NCBI RefSeq assembly: GCF_036417845.1
Contig: NC_089983.1
Coordinates: 18,629,207 to 18,693,206, forward strand
Length of the DNA: 64,000 nt
Origin: Apteryx mantelli
Lineage: Eukaryota; Chordata; Aves; Apterygiformes; Apterygidae
Direction of reading: 5' to 3'
This document shows positions 51,073-62,500 of this stretch, piece by piece. A model generated the notes under the pieces. The model was not told the DNA's origin, ran no database searches, and saw only the letters and a list, made by a program, of their open reading frames with translations. The first letter of the stretch is position 1; each line of letters begins with the position of its first letter. Made by a program: the position numbers and the translations under genes.

Positions 51073-53489
51073 GATAGCCAAAGACCATCTAGCGTCTGCT
51101 TTTAATTGAATCATTAGCTCATTATTATGCAGACAGGGCTTTTTTTAAATAAATACGGCCAGTATGACAGTATTCCTTCTACTCGGTCACAAATTTTGCT
51201 AAAAATTTAAATAAAATGTGTATCCATGTTTTTCTAGAGACTTCAGTACTTTCAGTCATGTTAAACTTTCAATTTAACATGAATACTGTAGACACAGCAC
51301 TAAACTGACCTTGAAACAAGCCATACTTGCCTGTTTCTGGATCATACTGCATTGTGATCAATCTCATATGACACTGCTTTCCTACATTAAATACTTGTAA
51401 AGTTACAACCCATCTTTGTTCATTAAAACAATCTTCTTATTCTATTTAAGCACTTAAACCTGAATGTTGAAATATATAAGCTGTATGTGATCATCTAAGT
51501 TTGGAAAGACTACACAAGACAAATTATGTTTTATACCGAGTTCTCATGCTCTGAGGAATAATTTAACACTGCACCCATTCATGTAATCCATATTTCATTA
51601 ACTGCAGTGGAGAGAAAATATAAATATTTGTACTCCAGTCAGAGCTATTTTCTCTCAATTCTGGTGCAAGATTTTTTTGTTGTTGTTATTTTGGTCACTG
51701 TTGCCGATAGTTGCAGCAGGACATCTTTATACATAATGCGTGTAGGGAGATGAGCTCTTACTTAGAAGAGAGGGCGCTTGCCTCGAACCTCCACTGCCAG
51801 TACAGGGTTTTGAAAGCTTCATCTGTGTGAGTGTATCTGACTGAGGCTGCTCGTCCATGAAGGTGTGTAGAAACCGTAGAAGCAAAAGCATGCACAAACA
51901 TCTGGGCATTAATTTTTTGATACATTTCATTTTATATCCTTGAGGGATATTCAGCAACACACTTAAATCCCATTGGCACTAAATTATTCTGCCTGTCCAC
52001 ACGAATATCCTTGAGTTCCAGAAGCACTGCAAGGTAGTCTCTACTAATTTTTAAAACAACCATGTACAAAGTACAATGTGGTATCGCCTGCTCATTCATA
52101 AAGACATCCTTACACAGTCCTGACAGCAAATTTAACCCAAGACACTGTTCTCTTCAGTGATCACAACTGTATGCTCAGTCCTGAAATAACGAGCATAAAT
52201 TTAGAAGCAAGTGTGGCCTTTTTTACCCTTAACCGTTACACATAGGCCCACTGGGGACAGATCTGAGACTATTACAACCATTTTGCTCAGCACTTACTGC
52301 TTTCTCATATTTAAAGATAAATTCTGAAACAAAAACAAAAACTTTGCAATCTGAACACTAAGTGATATTACACACGCTAGGTCTGCCTGAAAGTCATAAA
52401 ATAAGTAGTAAGTGCAGAATATGCAGCTATGACATGAGTAATAATTCTGAAAGGAACAGGAGAGGGTGTTCGCAGAGCCTTGCCTTTGTATGGGCAAACA
52501 CCTGCCAAGCCTCGTGCCGAGCAGAGCGCTCACGGTGGTGTGCCTCACCTCCTGGGAGCTAGCTGCACAGCCGCTGTGCTCGGTAGTCACAGAGGTCCTT
52601 CATTATGAGTTGTAGCTCTTTCCCCCGTTCAGCCCGCTTTGTTTTCAGACACCTGCTGGATTACTTCTTTTCCCTGCCCTTTCTTGGTTTTCTTTCTAAA
52701 AGGCGATCGTTTTCCTTTTAACTGGAAGTGACTACTAATATTCTCTATGTGGTATAAAGTCTGCTTATATGCCACAACCTTTTTTCTTTGATATTTCACA
52801 GATTTGCGTTGTCCATATTTTTAGTATTTACCAATGCAAAAAGAATTTTTTTCTGTGCTCTAGCCAGCACGTACTCTGTAAACATCATGGACTACATAGC
52901 TTACATACAGCAAAATCTACAGGAGACCAAAGTCTACAGAGATTTTTCCCAGACTGCACCTGTAATCTTCCCACAGAGAAGAGATGGTGTTCTCACTGGC
53001 ATGGATGGGAGTTATTGCTGTAGCACAGAGGATTTCAAGCCATGTTTAAGGCACACCCACACCAGCTCTGGTGCTTTTGGCCAGCCTCACTCCTGATGAC
53101 ACTTACCCTCACTCAGGTCCTCCCCACAGACCTATGGTCATTCCAGTGATGGCATCTGCCATCCAAAGGAAGTGGGCAGAGGCAAAGAGTGAAAAGTGCA
53201 TGTCGAAATCTTATCCTCATGCATCAAGATGGTAAAACATGGCTCCCTCAACTCCTCAAAGTAACATTCGGACCACTATGATCATACAAAGCAGAAGTAA
53301 AAATACTGGGTCATGCTTTGTACCATGCTAAGCCTGGTGAGAACCAGGAAGCTTCACTGACTTCCAGTTGAGAGTTCAGTCTTCTCAGTACCAGCAACAG
53401 TTTTAACAACAACATATATTTTTCTGAAATAGGGTGAAAATGCTAACTGCATTCTCCTTCTAAGGTACACCTCAGATGTAGCCAGCATC

Positions 53490-53605
53490 TCTGTGGGGAA
53501 TTAATATTCCCAACCTTTGGCTAGAGAAACTGAAAGCTCTGGGAGGTTATGTGACTTCTTCAGGTCTATGCAGGATATGGGTAATAAGACCTCTTTAGCC
53601 ATGCC
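53490..53605 (+). repeat. Candidate MIR-type ancient SINE fragment, more diverged
   Basis: AGAGAAACTGAAAGC, then GGAGGTTATGTGACTTCTTC and TAATAAGACCTC, resemble the MIR core (GGAAACTGAGGC, GAGGTTAAGTGACTTGCCC). It is weaker than the copy at 50963. Confidence 0.38.
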
Positions 53606-53964
53606 TTAGCCACAGTACCATCCCATCTCCCTGGGGATAAATTTACAATTTTACAGCCAAACTCTTTAATAACTGTATCTAATTTAAATGACAAAGAACA
53701 GGCTTTCCATTCTGTATACATTCCAAGTCACTCTGAAAGAGAAATCTCACAGTTGGCAGCTCATTAGTCTTAAACTATACCAGATAATGGTTCAGTGGGC
53801 TTTGAGTGGCTTGTTACTGGTTAAATATACTGAAACAACAAAAAACGTTCAGCATCCTTCATCTCATTGTTTAAAAAAAAAAAAGTAATTGTTCAGGGTT
53901 GTGCTTTGTTTATTAAATTTGTGTCCTGTGAACTATGAAACTCAAATATTGTCAATTCTTTCAG

Positions 53965-54759
53965 GAGGAAAATGAGATCCCTGCCAGTGTTTTTGCAAAG
54001 GAGCCTATTCCCAGTGTTACAGAAGGAAAAGAAGAGCCTGTGGATGAGAACAAAACGCTGGAGGAAACCTTGCATACAGTGGAGCTGTCTTCAGATGATG
54101 AAATGCCTCATGAGGAAGGTGATGTGGATGACAGCGCAGAGGAGAAAATAGAAGAATCAAGAGCTGAGAAAATTAAAAGGTCCAGCCTCAAGAAGGTAGA
54201 CAGCCTCAAGAAAGCATTTTCCCGCCAAAACATTGAGAAGAAAATGAACAAGATCAGCACGAAGATTGTCTCACCTGAACGGAGAGAAAAGATTAGGAAA
54301 TCCCTTACTGTACATCATCAGAAGTCCTCCTCTTCAAAGAGTTCGTCTCTCAAAGCATCTCCCCTCACACTTAATGCGAAGAAAGTCCAGGAAGGAGAAA
54401 GCACTGCTGAAACTGAGGACAGACCAACAGAAACTACAAGCAACGAGCAAGCCGAGAATGATGAGGAAATGTCGTTCTCTGACATGCATTCAGATATGAC
54501 ACCAACCACATCTCTAACTGAAGAGAGCAAAGCAATAGCTGATTCTTTGGAGAAGGAAGTCAGAATGGAAGGGAAAGCCAGGATAAACAGCAACATTGAG
54601 CTGTCAATCGTTGAAGATGATGATGAGTATGGAATGCCTCTAGAAGTTTCTAGCCACAAAGTGTATGAGGAGAGAAACGAACCTGTCAGTGGTGAGACAG
54701 AACAATCTGATGAAGAAACAACCCAAGCAGCTGTTCTCCAGATAGACCAAACAGCATAA
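53965..54759 (+). CDS. CAVIN2: CAVIN2 exon 2 coding part (residues 127-390)
   Basis: The acceptor TTCTTTCAG precedes GAG GAA AAT in phase 0, giving the conserved junction FQ-EENEIPASVF. Next come an acidic stretch (LSSDDEMPHEEGDVDD, about 167-182) and the basic second helical region (about 190-240). This includes AEKIKRSSLKKVDSLKKAF and SRQNIEKKMNKISTK, then ERREKIRKS, and in cavins it binds phosphatidylserine and phosphoinositides. The Ser-rich and acidic C-terminal disordered tail ends AAVLQIDQTA and stops at TAA (54757-54759). The first half is close to mammalian cavin-2 and the tail is diverged, as usual for the family. An upstream in-frame ATG at 53935 lies in the intron and is not the start. 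Codon use is AT-leaning, unlike exon 1. Confidence 0.96.
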   Translation, partial: EENEIPASVFAKEPIPSVTEGKEEPVDENKTLEETLHTVELSSDDEMPHEEGDVDDSAEEKIEESRAEKIKRSSLKKVDSLKKAFSRQNIEKKMNKISTKIVSPERREKIRKSLTVHHQKSSSSKSSSLKASPLTLNAKKVQEGESTAETEDRPTETTSNEQAENDEEMSFSDMHSDMTPTTSLTEESKAIADSLEKEVRMEGKARINSNIELSIVEDDDEYGMPLEVSSHKVYEERNEPVSGETEQSDEETTQAAVLQIDQTA

Positions 54760-54763
54760 TAAA
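54758..54763 (+). terminator. AATAAA overlapping the CAVIN2 stop codon
   Basis: The last codons read GCA TAA TAA ATC, so AATAAA starts inside the stop codon. If used, the mRNA would have almost no 3'UTR. No strong GT-rich element follows directly, so use is doubtful. Confidence 0.3.
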
Positions 54764-56251
54764 TCTCAGCCTTCCTTTATGTTCCAAATACACACAGTTT
54801 AGTTAAGTGAATAACCGGTGTATATTTCTGCCACACGTTAGCAGTGATTCAGTTTCTTCCATTGTTTTCTCTGCAACGATAATTTACTGCATTGTATTGG
54901 CATGCAGAGTGAACAATTCAATGACACGGGCTGCAACGTGCTCCACTCCAACTGCGTATTTTAGGCCAATTCACTGGTGTTGTTTAATTTAGAGATGCTG
55001 TCAGCTGGCATAGGAGACTAGCATGTCTAGTAGAAGTAAGCTGGTAAGCTGACTTTCTTATAGTTAAGTCAGGGAAATATATGGAGAGTAGTCAGAAAAC
55101 AAAGATTTTTGTTCTCTTTTCTTTCTTCCTATTGCAGTATTTCATAGCACTGTGAGCAGTTTTGTATGTAAATGTAGAAATACCAAAGAGAACACTTTAA
55201 TTTAGGTTGCCTTGCTATGCTCTGAGTATACTAACAGATTCAGCAACTACATATACATGTATTGTTTGTTTGGGGCGCTATGCTGTAAGATTAGAAGAGC
55301 AGAGTATTTAGAGAGTGAGACTGAAAAGTTGGTCCCATTGATTTCAATGAGGGTAAGATTTTGCCAGCAGTCTCTTGATATTCACTTAGAAGAAACAACT
55401 GTGTTTATATGGAACTGGAAGGATGATTTTTGTAATTACCAGAGTTATGGAGATATATTACTGACTAGCAGGAATGTGTAATCAGCTACTGTACCTTTAA
55501 TGGAAGGGAAATTGGCAAAAAAAATGAAGGAATTTGATAGAAACATGGAGACAGTCTGAAAGAAGTATGAAATGCTATGAAATGTTAAAAAAGGCCTACA
55601 ATATTAAATCTGTACTTCCAGCTTAAAAGCATATATACTCAGATAACACTAATTCATTCATTCTTACTCCTTATAGCAACATAGTATCAAACTTTGCACC
55701 CGCACAACTTTGTATCTCAGAGTATTTTGAAAGTAGCATAATTTGTCTTTTTACAGATTTTCTCATATATGAAGCTATATCTACACAGAAGAATATATAA
55801 TTACAGGGATGCAAAGACAATTTTTTTAAAAAGGTGAAAATACTCATTTAGGCATATCTAAAGGGAAAAATGTGCTATGGATTGAATTTCATGGCAAGGA
55901 TGAGTTTACATAAGGATGAGCCTGCAAAGTCACAGGATTTGATTCTCTGCTAATAACTTGCATCAAAACCACCTACATGCTCTCAAAATTACACATCTGT
56001 CAGTTTTCAAAATTCATGGAAAATGAGAGGTTTTTGTTCCCTGTGAATGTTCATTCCAGTCACTTACAAAGGTAAGGGGGAGGGAAGAAAGGGAAGCACA
56101 AACAACAGCTACTTTGCATCCTTGTTTATGCAGTAGGGTTTTTTTTTTATATATAAGTATAGACATATATGTTATAATTCTACTGATACTTAACATTGTG
56201 CTAAAAGATTGCATCTTTCAAGTTGTATTTAGAATCACAAATTATAGAGTA

Positions 56252-56257
56252 AATAAA
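56252..56257 (+). terminator. CAVIN2: CAVIN2 poly(A) signal, possible proximal
   Basis: AATAAA in GAGTAAATAAAAGCTAC, about 1.5 kb after the stop. It is an alternative 3' end candidate. Confidence 0.4.
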
Positions 56258-56525
56258 AGCTACAGCAAAAATACCATTAAGAAATGATTAACAGACATTA
56301 CTCCGCAGGAGTAATATCTATAACCAGTAAATCACACTGGAAATCAGTCAGTTAGAGCTTAGTGTAAGCAAGTACTATTAAGAGTTAAGCTCTTAAGAAT
56401 GTAGTATCATATAGGAGATATTGTTTGTAAGAAAAATGGCATAACTCGTGCAGCTATATTTTTATTTTGTATTAACTACAATGGATTTTGATCATTTTTA
56501 CTTGTAACTAACTACAAATATGACA

Positions 56526-56531
56526 AATAAA
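56526..56531 (+). terminator. CAVIN2: CAVIN2 poly(A) signal, main candidate
   Basis: AATAAA in ATGACAAATAAAAACATAAC, followed within 20-40 bases by CA and then a GT-rich stretch (CATGTCAGTCTTTGAGAG). The layout fits a true cleavage site near 56550. Confidence 0.6.
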
Positions 56532-56559
56532 AACATAACATAAAACACAGTCATGTCAG

Positions 56560-59500
56560 TCTTTGAGAGAAGTGGTTTTAGAAGCTGGTAGAGATTAAAT
56601 TTAAAGGTCAAACATTTATTACTCCAGTTCATGTCCCCATTGTACGTATTACATTTTCTTTCTCATCCTCTGCTGTTATTTGGAAATCCCAACACCCGGT
56701 CTCAGGCTTTGCTTTCCAGGCACTTGTCAGGCCTCTAACACATCTGAATGTATGTAGTCAGGCAGTCTGCAAAATCTGCTGGCTCCATCTGCATTTTTTA
56801 TTGGACTGCAGCATCTTTCTATCACTTTAAATAGTCCTAAAAGTATAATTGTATCGAATTGTATATTCTGTTTATTCAGACAGATAAACTCACGTCTTCT
56901 AGAGTGCCACATAGTCTTTAGGAGACTTAATTTAACTGACAGACCAAAGCATACATGTTTTAACCTTTATGTAAGAGCTGTCAACTTCCTGCAGCCATGA
57001 AATGCTAACCAGGGAACCCAACATCATGTTTACATTTCACTTCAGATATGCCTGCTTTGTTTGTCCTCCTAAGCTTTCATTCAAACAATACCCCTAGACA
57101 CACTTTATCCAGTTTTATAGATGCTGAAATGAATCATATGCTCAGCGTTTTAAGAGCATTAGAATGCTATCCAGTACAACCATAGGCAATGCAGGCACTA
57201 AGCATCTCTGAGAATAATTCAAATTATACTTCGGGACACACTGTGTACACAGGGATCAGTTGTAAGACTAAAATTAAACCTTTTCTCCTGTAAGGTCACA
57301 CATTTACAAGGATGAGCCGGCCGGTAGTCCTAACAAACATAAGAAAACATGCTTTGTAAGAGACAAAAATGTTTACTCAAGCTTGCAAATGTCTACTTTT
57401 GTGCTAACTTCCGAATCAGAGTAAGAACTAAGCTCAGGTTTCTGAGCTGCTCTTCAGCCTTTTCCCCCCACCCCCCCCTCCCATTTTTGTGTCCTAACTG
57501 AAAATATAAGTCTGCAATTCTTACTGTCTTGGGGAGGAGAAAGACTGGCAGTGGCAGCACAACATTCTTTCAAAATCTGAAGCATGTGCCTGGATCTTGT
57601 CAGGCTGACAGATGTCAAGCATACACATGGGTACTTCATTCTTGCGGTGACAGGTTTGTCTACATAATTACTTTTTTAAAAACTGTATGTTTACCCTTCT
57701 TGACAGTATAACATGACGTAAAGGGTATAGTGTCTGTTAACTGCATACATATCATTATTCCTCAGAAGACATGACCTGTTAGCTACTGCACAGATTCAGA
57801 GTTTGACCTCCATGGAAATCAACAGGAGTTTTGCACAAAGAAAGAGGGTGTGATAAAGTCCGTATGGCATAAATGTTTAAACTAGCGGCACTCGGTGGCT
57901 GCTGATACTTCTATTTTCAATGCTGGAAAAACGGCTGACATTTCTGTCCGCTTTTAGGGGAAAAGGGCAAGGAGCCTCCTGTTGACCCTTATGTGCTAAT
58001 CCATGAGCAGACTCTTCTGTGAAAAGGTTTATGCAGATACAGGGTTTCTGTATCATTTTATTGCCAAATAAGAGAGCAGAGTGAAAGCACTGATAGGGGC
58101 CTGACTAAAATATGTTTGATGCTTAAAGAGACAGAAGAAAGGAAAAAGGATAAGGTATCAGAGGTTAAAATATACCTGTATGCCCTTTACACTGATGCAA
58201 TTAAAGCCATTTTTCATTATAGGCTGTAATGCCAAAGAGTTACCTGACTGATTGATTGACGACATTTTAAAGAAAGCTAAGCTCAGAAGAATTACTGAAG
58301 TAATGACAATTTGTTAGAGTGCCAACTGTTCACCAAGGGACCTGTCCAACCCTGAAAGTCAGTGAAAAGTCTTCTGCTGACTCAAAGGACTATTTGAGCC
58401 ATATAAGGTTTTGGAGCTGTACATACAACTTCTGTGACAATCAGCAAGAGCTGTGTCTGTAGACCTAGGACATGAGATCTCTCTGTATAGCTCCCTAATC
58501 CAATCTGCTTAGCTCATCAACAGAATAAAAAGTTTTACTGCCATCAGCATTGCAGATGCAACATTGCTGGAGAAAGGCAAGCTCTATTCTGCTTTGCAGG
58601 ATGCATCATTAGCAAAATTTCAAGCTAAGTTCTGACTCCAGGGTCTTTACTGTCAGTAATTGCATACAATGGAGCAAATGTAGCTGAAATTTCTAATAAC
58701 AAAGTTGAGTGTGCAGGTAGAAAAGTTTTGCTGTAAACTGCTAAGCCAAGCATACTCACTCTGGGTGTCAAGAGGAAGATGTCAGGTAGTTGCCTTGCTC
58801 TCCTCTATGCAAAGAAAAACACTCACCACCAGACCAAAGTAAGTATGCAGCTGTTTGGCCCCCATCCTGATTAGGATTTTGCCTAGGCAACTAAACAACT
58901 CTTAGGAAACAGCTGCCAAGACAGCCTGGAGGGGTGCTGACTCAGCACAGAAGTATCTTCTACTCTCTGATCACAGCCATCCCATCGCATTCCCAAACAA
59001 TGGAAAAAGTGGAATAACCACTTTCCAGCACTTTGACTGTTGCCAGGGCTTTGTTTCAGAATCTGCTCTAGAACCAGTATCAACCCCAAGCTGAGTTTGA
59101 GAGTATGCCTAAAGAAGTTTTAATTAGCTTCTGGCGGTGGCTTATATTTTCTGCCTTCTTTTTGATCAATATGCTATTTTTCCCTTCCTCTCACTCCTCC
59201 AAGTCACATGCCTGAGTCTGAAGTACATACTAATTCAAATAAGGAACTCTAACTGCATGTTGAGAACTGATAATTGATGTCATCTTCAGTTTTTCTTACA
59301 TGGTTATCCCTTTTAATGGAGAGCATTGTGGTTACTGAGAATAAATCTGCTTTGGGTTAAGCTCGAGATTGTTATTTATTTTTCTTTCAGATCAGAGATT
59401 AATATTACTGTATGACCATTGGCACTAACCTCTTTTTCCATAGCAACACTAAAGAGAACATAAACTATGAGTCATATTTCTCTCTGGAGGACTTTTTTGT

Positions 59501-62500
59501 AATTATGATCATTGCACAGTTCCTGAAATATTTTAGCTAATACATAGCTCTGGTGTAACAGCTTTGACTCCTTCATTTGAACATGCAGTCAGAAAGAAGA
59601 GGCCTCCATTATTTTCTCCTTTGGAGACTGAGCTGAGCACTGCATGAAGTACAAGACATTTGTTATTCACCGTAGTTTTACAGCTCCTACAGATTCCACG
59701 GCAATGTTTTCCTTGTAAAGGTGTAACAGTTTTCCTCACTTTTAATAACCTTAAATGATACTGACCTTCTGAAAGAAAACACATGTGCTTCTCAACACGG
59801 TTAGTAAATTGGAGTCTGACAGCTGCAATTGATCCAAACTAGAAACCATATTATACTTGGTAGCTGCAAGGTTGCACACTAACATTGCTACTCTGCCTGT
59901 CAACAGCTTTGAATTCTCCAGCATTTCTTCTCTCAGAGAGCATAGCTGAAATATTCAGCTCAAAATAAACTATAGCTAAATCAGTAATAATTGTGATTCT
60001 CTTTACTTCCTTAAGAACGAACCTGGTTTTGGAACAACTTAGCCATACAGCTCCTTGGAATATCTCACCAGATGATCACACCAGTTTATCACAGGAGATT
60101 ATATGATTTTTTTGTGGCTGTTTCCTACATTTCCCTTACAACACAATCTGCTGTGCACTTGTGTGAAGCACTCAGGAAACCCATAACGTTTGTTACATGA
60201 GCAGAATTAGAAAAGAAGATTAGCAAAACCAAGGATACCCACTTTTAGTCAACAGCCACAAACCAGAATGAAGAGACAGAAGAAGCTTGTGTCTCTTGAT
60301 GCTCCCAGGCCCTAATATCAACCTCTGCAACATAGTCACTAACAGATAAACCAACCCCAAATTTGCACCAACACAAAGGATACTTCTCTCACGAAGGTTC
60401 CCTCCTGCCTTGTCAGTACAAAACAGCAAACCCAGGCTCAGGCTTGTGACAGACACACAACCAAACACCACCCAACATAATAGCAATCAATCTACAGGCT
60501 TGTCACTCCTCTCTAAAGATTTAGAAAAGAAAAGAAAAAAAACAACTAAATTCAAATTTCTGAACACAGGAAGCAGAAGGTCATTGCAATGTCCTATGCC
60601 ATTAATTCCACTCTTAGACTGAAGAATCTGTCTCCTTTACTCCCTCCCATCAGGTAGAAAAAGTAGCATAAAAATGAGTGATGTGGGCTGTGCTGGATAC
60701 TAAATATGTGCAAGGCAGTGTTAGGATCAAATAGTACACAGGGGGATATATACACTGCAGACCACATACACATATCTCATTTAGTTCAAGTACCAGGCAC
60801 AGACTAACTACAGAAACACAAAGTTCCATTCAAGCTAATTTATCTTATTTCTCAGCTACTTAGCTTCTGATGTCCTAAGCTATTCATTTAAAGTTAACTT
60901 CAGCATCTTTTCAGTACACTGCCAACTACAGTTATATATACCCTTATATTACTTGTTCCTTCTGACATGCCTGTAGGCAAATGAGCCCCATGAGGGCAAC
61001 AACATGAGCTGCATTAACCAGCCGCCCAGTGCCTGAAACCTTAAAACTCTATGTCCCTCACGGAGCTGTGTTAAGGAGGACAGCGAGAATGTCTGACTGG
61101 TGGTAAGCAAACTATGAACACACAGAAGTTGTCTACATTTGCAGAGTCAATTGCTATTTCCACAGGAACACAGTGAAGCTATATGCGGTATGTGACATCT
61201 TTCAAACACCCCTCATTTTCCTAGGAGGCTTACCATTTTACCATTCCTGATTAGTGGAGACTGAAATTAGCAAGTAGGTTATGACTGAAAATATTAGGAA
61301 GTGATATGTCATGAAAGATCTGTGTAAACAGGCCCTGTATGAATTTGACAAGAAGGGATTTTCTGATTGCATGTCCAGGAGTAAGCTCTTTAGAAGAATG
61401 ACTGCATCCTCCGCATGCCATTGTACACCCCTTCAAATAAAAGATAAGCCTGCAGTACATGGAAGTATGCATTTTTATTTTAGGTTTAACAGCATGAAAA
61501 CCTCAATTAAAACAAGGTGATGTTATGCAGTAGCTCTAAAACATATATACATAATATGTAGATATAGATATATTGTATATAACAGTTTCAAATAAGGTGA
61601 GAACCTGGAAAAGTTATTATGGATTTTGGAATTGTTGTAAATTCCTTTAGTAAAAGGAAAGAGATTGACAGGATCCTATAAATCCATCACATAGGGGTTT
61701 TTTAAATCAATTCCCATTACTTCTCAATGATATGATAGTAAACATTCGGCTGGGTGTGGAGGGACTTAAGACAGAAGTGTGTGGGAAGAGAAAATGAATA
61801 GGACAATGTGGATAAAAAATGGAAAAGGGGGATGTGCACATGCCTGAGAGATGAAGTGTGTGAGGGAAGCTGACAACAGAAAGAGTGAGGAGCTGGGAGA
61901 AAGGAGAGAAGGGAACTGAGAAAGAAGTTCTTATTGAGAAAGAAGCACTGGCAGAGTGCACAAAATGGATACAAAGACCTTGAAGTTGAGGATGGGATAG
62001 AATTAAAAGCCAGCAACAAAACAGAGGGGGGAAAAAAAAAATAAGAGTCAATAAGGTCTAGGGCTCCAAAGGATGGAAATGGGAGTAAGGAATCAGATAA
62101 GAATATGAGACAGCTTTGACATAAGATACAAAAACAGTGAGGAAAGAGTGCAGTATTTATTTATTCTTCTCCCTATCTGCCAATTTGTATTTCAGATGCA
62201 GTGCCCAGGATTTAGGTCTAAAAGTGAGTTTTATTGCACAGTGTTGTCAATGCTTTTTTTTTTTTTCTCCTTTGTTTCGAAGGAGAGAAGTTAGACAAGA
62301 AGAATCAAAAGCAACATCTTGTCCACATACGTCAAAATAACTCAGCTGATCCTGCAGTAGCCCACACTGGGAGCAGGTAACCAGTGCTGCAGCATTTATA
62401 AAGAAAAGAATTTGGGGCTGAATCCTGTTCTCCAGCACAGGCTCACACAACATCACTGATTTGCCATGCCTACTTGCATCAAAAAAGCCTGTGGAGGGGC

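Larger units (their letters stand above)
46693..53964 (+). other. CAVIN2: CAVIN2 intron 1
   Basis: A phase-0 intron of 7,272 bases ends in AATTCTTTCAG. It contains the donor array at its start, a run of 15 C at 47233-47247, a GC-rich island at 48360-48600, two candidate MIR-type fragments and a possible decayed coding tract on the minus strand near 51760-52150. No other gene is supported. Confidence 0.88.
46280..56550 (+). other. CAVIN2: CAVIN2 gene (locus span)
   Basis: This is a complete two-exon gene for cavin-2, also called serum deprivation response protein (SDPR). It is a cytosolic phosphatidylserine-binding protein that coats caveolae with cavin-1 and caveolin and promotes membrane curvature (family knowledge). 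The coding sequence joins 46315-46692 to 53965-54759 in phase 0 and predicts 390 residues, against 425 in human. The 5' end is not fixed. The 3' end is inferred from the poly(A) signal at 56526. Confidence 0.92.
54760..56550 (+). other. CAVIN2: CAVIN2 3'UTR (inferred)
   Basis: This AT-rich sequence of about 1.8 kb after the stop has no supported coding sequence. A stretch at 55332-55368 (CCATTGATTTCAATGAGGG) resembles an old dispersed reptile/bird repeat motif. The end is inferred from the poly(A) signal at 56526. Confidence 0.6.

Noticed and set aside
53935..53964. ATG at 53935 as a start for a 274-residue protein
   Set aside because: The codons before 53965 are the intron end with its pyrimidine tract and AG. 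Exon 2 begins at 53965, at the conserved FQ-EENEIP junction.
61707..62051. 114-residue minus-strand frame
   Set aside because: It is the Ser/Phe/Pro-rich complement of a purine-rich (GA-rich) tract with no domain.
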